Below, piece after piece: positions 5,412-9,469 of a stretch of 9,469 nucleotides of DNA. Below the pieces are notes generated by a model, which did no database searches, was not told the origin of the DNA, and saw only the letters and a program-made list of their open reading frames with translations. Position 1 is the stretch's first letter, and each line of letters starts with the position of its first letter. A program made the position numbers and the translations under genes. Origin of the DNA: JBARCX01 sp049794535. Lineage in GTDB: Bacteria; Pseudomonadota; Gammaproteobacteria; Xanthomonadales; Rhodanobacteraceae. The stretch covers positions 1 to 9,469 of the forward strand of contig JBARCX010000434.1 of NCBI GenBank assembly GCA_049794535.1, in the 5' to 3' direction.

Positions 5412-7847
5412 TCAACGCATCGGCCCACCCATCATCGGCCCCTGTTGCGCCTGCGCATTGATCTGCGCGTTCTGCGTCCGAATCTCGCTCATCATCTGCG
5501 TCTGCTGTTGATCGAACTGCTGCACATGCTGCATGGTTTGTTGCACGGCAGGAGGGGATTGAGTGGTGTTCATCACCGCGCTTTGGCTGAACAGCGACTG
5601 GGACATAAACACGATGTTTTCGCCATTGCCGACGACGTTCCCCAAATCATTGGGCTGCCGGATTCCGGACATGTAGCAGGTGGCGGTGGCATGAGCGAGC
5701 CACTCCGGCGTCGTATCCGGTGGGAATCCAGCTTTGAGGGTGTTGTACAGCGCATTTTGTGGATGCTTGGGATCGCTGAAGTCGCGCAGTGGCGAAATGC
5801 CATCGGGCACGGCGCGTGCGCGTGCCTGATCTGCGGCCGGCGTGTGGCCGTGCATGGAGGAATGCGATGGGGCAGGTGCATGCGATGGCTCGGCATGACG
5901 CTGCCCGGAGGGCTCATGCACCGGTGCGTACTCCGGCGCGGCGCGTTGCAGGATTTGCTCTGCCTGGCGCTCGCGGGACTGCACATGCGCATCCATGCTG
6001 GGAGTCACGGTCGCGATCATCAAGTGGCGATCAAGCGCTTCCGAGACAGCGGGCAGGCCCTGGTTGATGGCCGTTGCGGCTCCGGCCAATGCCGGATAAT
6101 TGCTTGGGCGCAACTCAAATATGGTGGCCGCTCCCAGCCCGGCCGCCGCACCCGTAGCGGCTAAAGCGGAGGGCGCATGCCTGCTTACGTTCTCGATGCC
6201 TTGAGCTGCGGCATCCCATGGTGCGCGCGCATAGTGGCCCGCGCCGTCGATCACTGCGTGTTGTGCGGCGCCGTAAGCCTCCGTGCCCTTCAACGTGGCC
6301 ATCTCAACCGCCTGCGTGGCCCCATGGATCAGCGCCGCATCAGCCTGGCCTGCCTGGCGGTCGGTGGTGGCCGTCGCCGCCGCCTGTTGTTGCGCTTCCA
6401 GCCCGGCCTGTTGAGGGCGCGTTGCCTGTGCCTGCAAGGCGTGTTGCGCCTGGCCGGGCAGCAGGTGGCTTACGCCGCGCAGCATCGCGGCGTCGACTTC
6501 GGCGCCAAGATGCTTGGCCTGCGCCAACCCCTGATCCATTTGCGCAGCCGCTTCGGCCTGCGCCACGCGCGCCTGCGCCAATACCGCACCAACGGCGTGC
6601 TCCCCGGCCAGTGCGACTGCACCCTCAGTGCGTGTCACCGCATGCACGGCTGCGCCCAAGGCATCTGCCGCGCCGTCCACGCCTAGGCCCGTGGCGCGAA
6701 GCTCCTGCGCGTGCAGAAGGCCGGCCGCTGCCACCACTTCGCCGCCACGCTGAGCGACGTGCGCACCCGTTGAAATAACCGCCAGCGATTCCAGCAACGG
6801 AGCCGCCAGCCGTGTGGCTTCCGGCAGGCTCAACACCTGCTCGCGCGGCACCAACTGTCCCTGTGCGTCGCGCGTCATCGCCGCAAGCACATGCTGCTGG
6901 CCGACCGCCAGCGGCAGGTCGCGCAGCATGCGGTTGGTGTCGCCGGTCGCTACCTTTTCCACAAAAGCATTCACCGTCTGCTGCGCCTGGGGCGGTAAGC
7001 CGTCCCCCAGTTTTTGCGCAAACAGTTCGCGGGCTTCCGGCACCTTCTGGAGCACGTCGCACGTATCCTTCAGTACCCCGGCCAGTTGCATGCGGCGCAA
7101 CGCATCCATGTTGTGGATATTGTTTTGGATGCCGTCGCTGAGCAGCTCGCCCTGCACTTGGTAATTGGTAATCAGGCGGGTGAGGTCTGTGGAAACGATA
7201 ACGCCCGGGTTTTGCTGAGCGAATCGCTCGGTCGTCACGGGGTTGAGGCCGGCCGCGTTGAAAGTGGTGGCGCGCGTATCCGTCACTGCGGCGACGGCAG
7301 CAGCCATGCCACCAGCCAGACTATGCCCGGTGGATTCAAAATCAAGGCCACGCGTTTTCAACAGATTTCCCAAGTTCATCGCACGGTCGTAGTAATCGGT
7401 TTCCAACCCCACCGATTGCGGAAAATTGTTGGCACCGAAATCCTCCGTCGTGGTGTCGTGCAGCTTAGTGTCAGAGGTCATGACATCGCCGGACGAACCT
7501 TTGAAGGCGAGCGTTGGCTTGTAGCCGGCCTGACGCATCGCTGCATCCGGTAGGTAAATTTCTGCGCGAAAGCCTGAGACGTCGGGATGCAGAGTCCTCT
7601 TTAATTCGAATGCAGACGTGTGTAGTTGCGCCGCATACTTTTCCAACAACTCCGGATGCTCGCTTAACCTAGCCCAGCCGATTGGTGGATCACCCTCGCG
7701 TTTGGCCGCTTTGTATACATCCTCCGCCAAACCGTCCATCTGTCGGTCGTGATACAGCGTTTGCAGATGATCCGCTTCGCGCAGTGCAGTAGGGTCGTTA
7801 CTGGAGCGCAACTGCTGTAGAAGGGCTTGCTCGCGTTCGGTTGACAT
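5412..7847 (-). CDS. Lipase-like antibacterial effector with C-terminal XVIPCD (X-T4SS effector)
   Basis: A protein of 811 residues with three regions. Residues ~1-330 resemble a class-3-lipase-like alpha/beta hydrolase: a strand segment GYKPTLAFKGSSGD, then STGHSLAGGMAAA with the likely nucleophile Ser176, then TTFNAAGLNP, a combination common in phospholipase-type interbacterial toxins. Residues ~340-660 are very rich in Ala, Gln and Gly and mostly helical, with a small-residue stretch ALAATGAAAGLGAATI. A His/Pro/Ser-rich linker (~640-685) leads to a ~120-residue end starting at DPKHPQNALY (Asp692) and closing with a Gln-rich tail (17 Gln in the last 63 residues); this matches the plan of the XVIPCD secretion signal. 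No Sec signal is present, as expected for X-T4SS cargo. It is inferred to be injected into rivals to hydrolyse membrane lipids. AAGGAG lies 7 bases before the ATG. The ankyrin lipoprotein gene just upstream is the probable immunity gene. The GxSxG motif reads GHSLA, and the XVIPCD core is divergent. Confidence 0.83.
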   Translation of the reverse strand: MSTEREQALLQQLRSSNDPTALREADHLQTLYHDRQMDGLAEDVYKAAKREGDPPIGWARLSEHPELLEKYAAQLHTSAFELKRTLHPDVSGFRAEIYLPDAAMRQAGYKPTLAFKGSSGDVMTSDTKLHDTTTEDFGANNFPQSVGLETDYYDRAMNLGNLLKTRGLDFESTGHSLAGGMAAAVAAVTDTRATTFNAAGLNPVTTERFAQQNPGVIVSTDLTRLITNYQVQGELLSDGIQNNIHNMDALRRMQLAGVLKDTCDVLQKVPEARELFAQKLGDGLPPQAQQTVNAFVEKVATGDTNRMLRDLPLAVGQQHVLAAMTRDAQGQLVPREQVLSLPEATRLAAPLLESLAVISTGAHVAQRGGEVVAAAGLLHAQELRATGLGVDGAADALGAAVHAVTRTEGAVALAGEHAVGAVLAQARVAQAEAAAQMDQGLAQAKHLGAEVDAAMLRGVSHLLPGQAQHALQAQATRPQQAGLEAQQQAAATATTDRQAGQADAALIHGATQAVEMATLKGTEAYGAAQHAVIDGAGHYARAPWDAAAQGIENVSRHAPSALAATGAAAGLGAATIFELRPSNYPALAGAATAINQGLPAVSEALDRHLMIATVTPSMDAHVQSRERQAEQILQRAAPEYAPVHEPSGQRHAEPSHAPAPSHSSMHGHTPAADQARARAVPDGISPLRDFSDPKHPQNALYNTLKAGFPPDTTPEWLAHATATCYMSGIRQPNDLGNVVGNGENIVFMSQSLFSQSAVMNTTQSPPAVQQTMQHVQQFDQQQTQMMSEIRTQNAQINAQAQQGPMMGGPMR

Positions 7848-8331
7848 GGGATCGCTCCTTGATCAAGTGGGTTACAACAACGGAATATCTTTCTCTTCGT
7901 AAGGGAAGCCGTGGTTCTTTCGCATTTCGCGATAAATATCTGGCATTGGTGGGCGCGTATAACCATGCGCCAATAACCACTTCTGGCATTTGCGCTGCCA
8001 TTCAATAATGCTTGGCTTAGCTGGGTACCAGTACATAGCCTCAATGATGAGAGATCGATGCGGCGCAGGTGGCGGAAGCTGCCTGATGAGATCTTCGATA
8101 GCGGGATTTGCACCATGCTGCAACAGCCAATAGCTGGCCTCGAAGTTTCCCTCAGTAGCGTAGTCGAAGAGGATGGAGCCACCTTGGACGGGAATATTTG
8201 CATCCGCCCCGTGCTCTACCAGCGTCTGCACGTTCTGCCATTGGTTATGCCAGATGTAGGCTTGGAAAAGTAACGTCTCATCATTGGAGTTGCGCGTGTT
8301 CGGATCGCCGCCGTGTTCTAAAAGTAGTTTC
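7757..8331. repeat. Direct repeat, copy 1 (immunity 3' part + spacer + effector 5' end)
   Basis: This segment is repeated in the same orientation at 8898-9469, about 1,138-1,141 bases away. By hand alignment, 8221-8331 against 9359-9469 differ at 12 of 111 bases, and ~110 bases around the effector start differ at about 9. A middle part (~7950-8110) is much more diverged and is one codon longer than in copy 2. The repeat continues beyond the window on the copy 2 side. Confidence 0.9.
7855..7860 (-). promoter_or_regulatory. Ribosome binding site of the lipase effector
   Basis: On the minus strand AAGGAG lies 7 bases before the effector ATG at 7847, inside the 24-base gap after the immunity gene stop. 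The same site is preserved before the broken second copy (8996-9001). Confidence 0.8.
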
Positions 8332-8822
8332 AAATAGGCCGGATTCTCGTTTTGCGCGGCATAGACCATGGCATTGTTGTAATCATGAAGCGTGCCGCCG
8401 CTACCATCCGAGTAATGTTCAGTGTGTGTCTTCGGATTGCGCGCGTTAGGATTAGCACCGTTATCTAGCAAAGCCGTAAGGCCGCCTAGACTGTTCGTAA
8501 TCACTGGCCACGCCACCAACGGAACGCCATTGTCGTCGTCGCTGAAAAGCGTATCCGGATTGATGTGTTCGTCTTTGATCAGTCGCCGCACTTCCTCGGC
8601 GTTGTTGTCCTGCGCCGCACGCGCCAGCGCTAGAGCCTGTGGGTTCTTGAACGTGTTAGCCGAATTGAACCAGCTTGACTGGCTCGATGGAGTCGAAGCC
8701 GAACCATCGGTCGACGCAGTCGACGAAGGCACGTTGCAACCGGCCAACAGAATCGAAAACCCTGCCAAACCCATCCAGTGCAATGCCTTCATCGGGAACG
8801 TTATCCCCAAGCAACCATTCAT
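7872..8822 (-). CDS. Ankyrin-repeat lipoprotein, probable immunity protein of the lipase effector (copy 1)
   Basis: A protein of 316 residues. MKALHWMGLAGFSILLAGC is a lipoprotein signal peptide whose lipobox LAGC ends at Cys29, so the mature protein is predicted to be lipidated and to face the periplasm. A Ser/Thr-rich linker (30-57) follows, then about five ankyrin-type repeats, roughly 62-92, 98-129, 149-178, 181-211 and 214-243, with typical pieces such as LLLEHGGDPNTRN and LVEHGADAN. A non-ankyrin C-terminus carries EWQRKCQKWLLAHG and ends YEEKDIPLL. Ankyrin lipoproteins encoded beside secreted lipases are known as immunity proteins in T6SS loci, and X-T4SS immunity proteins are usually lipoproteins; the role here is inferred from both. 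ATG 8822 has GGAG at the same 7-base spacing as its neighbours; ATG 8792 would give a shorter, more classical signal peptide, so either start is possible. The effector follows after 24 bases. Confidence 0.88.
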   Translation of the reverse strand: MNGCLGITFPMKALHWMGLAGFSILLAGCNVPSSTASTDGSASTPSSQSSWFNSANTFKNPQALALARAAQDNNAEEVRRLIKDEHINPDTLFSDDDNGVPLVAWPVITNSLGGLTALLDNGANPNARNPKTHTEHYSDGSGGTLHDYNNAMVYAAQNENPAYLKLLLEHGGDPNTRNSNDETLLFQAYIWHNQWQNVQTLVEHGADANIPVQGGSILFDYATEGNFEASYWLLQHGANPAIEDLIRQLPPPAPHRSLIIEAMYWYPAKPSIIEWQRKCQKWLLAHGYTRPPMPDIYREMRKNHGFPYEEKDIPLL

Positions 8823-8823
8823 C

Positions 8824-8988
8824 TCAAGGCTCCGCAGTGGAAGGGTGATTTAATGTTGTGGCAGTGCGTGAATTTCTTATTTTGCGTTCGTAGCGAAGCG
8901 TTCTCGATTGATCTGTCTCGCGCAGCGCAGTGGGATCGTTACTGGCGCGCAACTGCTGTAGAAGGGCTTGCTCGCGTTCGGTCGGCAT
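8824..8988 (-). pseudogene. Truncated 5' remnant of a second lipase effector gene
   Basis: From ATG 8988 the frame reads MPTEREQALLQQLRASNDP and on; 23 of the first 26 residues equal the intact effector at 7847. Similarity then fades (QSRTLRYERK against HLQTLYHDRQ) and is gone after about 36 codons; an unrelated tail runs to a TGA at 8824-8826, giving a 54-residue frame. The ribosome site AAGGAG (8996-9001) and the 24-base gap to the immunity copy 2 stop are the same as in the intact pair. The lipase fold and the XVIPCD are missing, so no effector activity is possible. The TGA ends one base before the ATG 8822 of immunity copy 1. Translation of this stub could therefore feed re-initiation into the immunity gene; that is inference. 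Confidence 0.75.
8830..8833 (-). promoter_or_regulatory. Ribosome binding site candidate for immunity copy 1
   Basis: On the minus strand GGAG lies 7 bases before ATG 8822, the same spacing as for the effector and the 155-residue gene. It sits inside the tail of the effector remnant. For the alternative ATG 8792 only a GGGGA 11 bases upstream is visible, which is poorer. Confidence 0.5.
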
Positions 8989-9469
8989 GGGATCACTCCT
9001 TGATCAAGTGGATTACAACAACGGGATGTCTTTCTCTTCGTAAGGAAGGCCAAGATCTTTGCGCTGCTTGCGAAAATGTTCTGGCAGTGGTGGGCGCTCG
9101 AATCCATGTCCAAGTAGCCATTGCTGACATTTGCGTTGCCAATCGATAACTCGCGGATTAGCGGGATACCAAAAAATATCTTCGACAGCGAAATATCTCA
9201 CCACTTCATCAGGTGACGCTTTGACCCACGTTTCTGCCTTTGGATCGGCTCCGCGCTGCAAGAGCCAATACGCAGCTTCGAAGTTACCAAATTGAGTGTA
9301 ATCGCCAAGAATAGAGTTTCCTTGGGTTACCGCATTTACGTCAGCCCCGTGCTCAACCAGTATCTGAACGTTCTTCCATTGGTTATGCCAAATGTAGGCT
9401 TGGAACAGTAGCGTTTCATCATTGGAGTTGTGCGTGTTCGGATTACCGCCGTGTTCTAGAAGTAGTTTC
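8898..9469. repeat. Direct repeat, copy 2 (immunity 3' part + spacer + effector 5' end)
   Basis: Same-orientation partner of 7757-8331. The left border is where the effector remnant loses similarity, with weak matching perhaps to ~8882. The right border is cut by the window end, so the full unit is larger than 570 bases. Confidence 0.9.
9013..9469 (-). CDS. Ankyrin-repeat immunity-like protein (copy 2), 3' part only
   Basis: The frame is open from the window edge to the TAA at 9013-9015 and gives 151 C-terminal residues, starting in KLLLEHGGNPNTHN. It aligns throughout with immunity copy 1: two ankyrin repeats (DETLLFQAYIWHNQW...LVEHGADVN, then NFEAAYWLLQRGADP), the EWQRKCQ-like DWQRKCQQWLLGHG segment and the identical end YEEKDIPLL. 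Ends are highly alike, but the segment after QRGADP (KAETWVKASPDEVVRYF) differs almost fully from copy 1 and is one residue shorter. No stop or frameshift is visible, so the copy appears functional as far as it can be seen. The N-terminus and any lipobox lie outside the window. It precedes the effector remnant by 24 bases, so it was probably the immunity gene of a now lost effector and may still protect against that variant. Confidence 0.9.
   Translation of the reverse strand, partial: KLLLEHGGNPNTHNSNDETLLFQAYIWHNQWKNVQILVEHGADVNAVTQGNSILGDYTQFGNFEAAYWLLQRGADPKAETWVKASPDEVVRYFAVEDIFWYPANPRVIDWQRKCQQWLLGHGFERPPLPEHFRKQRKDLGLPYEEKDIPLL

Noticed and set aside
5382..6778. Long plus-strand open frames opposite the effector (260, 169 and 186 residues)
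   Set aside because: Arg/His/Pro-rich or Cys-rich translations without domains, typical of the antisense of a GC-rich Ala/Gln-coding gene. The minus-strand frame is continuous for 811 codons with recognisable motifs.
6625..7062. 145-residue minus-strand frame inside the effector
   Set aside because: Gly/Arg/Ala-rich shadow in a different frame of the GC-rich effector gene.
8877..9113. Minus-strand 78-residue open frame resembling part of another frame at 7664-8203
   Set aside because: It is out of frame with both the immunity copy 2 and the effector stub. The resemblance comes from the DNA duplication, and the real frames have ribosome sites and conserved protein sequence.
7757..9469. CRISPR array or insertion sequence as the cause of the repeats
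   Set aside because: The repeats are two long protein-coding direct copies. There are no short regularly spaced repeats, no terminal inverted repeats and no transposase.

Overview
The window reads as chromosome of a gammaproteobacterium of the Xanthomonadales. The grounds are the pairing of a YfhM-type alpha-2-macroglobulin with PbpC, and a large minus-strand gene whose last ~120 residues look like a XVIPCD, the C-terminal secretion domain of effectors sent through the bacteria-killing type IV secretion system (X-T4SS) of Xanthomonas, Stenotrophomonas, Lysobacter, Dyella, Luteibacter and relatives. The genus cannot be fixed from the sequence alone.

Left part (1-4313, + strand), housekeeping. 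It starts with the 3' end of an alpha-2-macroglobulin-like gene, then a short intergenic gap carrying a perfect 10-bp palindrome (REP-like), then pbpC (penicillin-binding protein 1C). Next come an FAD-dependent amine/amino-acid oxidoreductase of the PuuB/OrdL type and csaA (tRNA-binding chaperone-like protein); these two overlap by ATGA. A small hairpin followed by T's (4404-4422) closes this side.

Right part (4429-9469, all - strand), accessory and antagonistic. In transcription order: an ankyrin-repeat protein cut by the window edge (immunity copy 2); the first ~35 codons of a second effector gene, broken (8988-8824); an intact ankyrin-repeat lipoprotein (immunity copy 1, 8822-7872); an 811-residue lipase-like X-T4SS effector (7847-5412); and two translationally coupled small genes of unknown function (5300-4833 and 4836-4429). 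The ankyrin lipoproteins are the probable periplasmic immunity proteins against the lipase. A block of ~570 bp (end of the immunity gene, the 24-bp spacer, start of the effector gene) is present twice in direct orientation about 1.14 kb apart, so the locus shows a tandem duplication followed by loss of one effector body. The two immunity copies are near-identical at both ends of the shared part and strongly divergent in a middle segment, which suggests mosaic evolution of specificity.

The best candidate for something undescribed is the right-hand locus: a lipase effector with an atypical GxSxA nucleophile elbow and a divergent XVIPCD, a tandem immunity array with an effector stub, and two downstream unknown genes. 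No tRNA, rRNA, CRISPR array, transposase or integrase was seen, and there is no gene-free stretch longer than about 115 bases.
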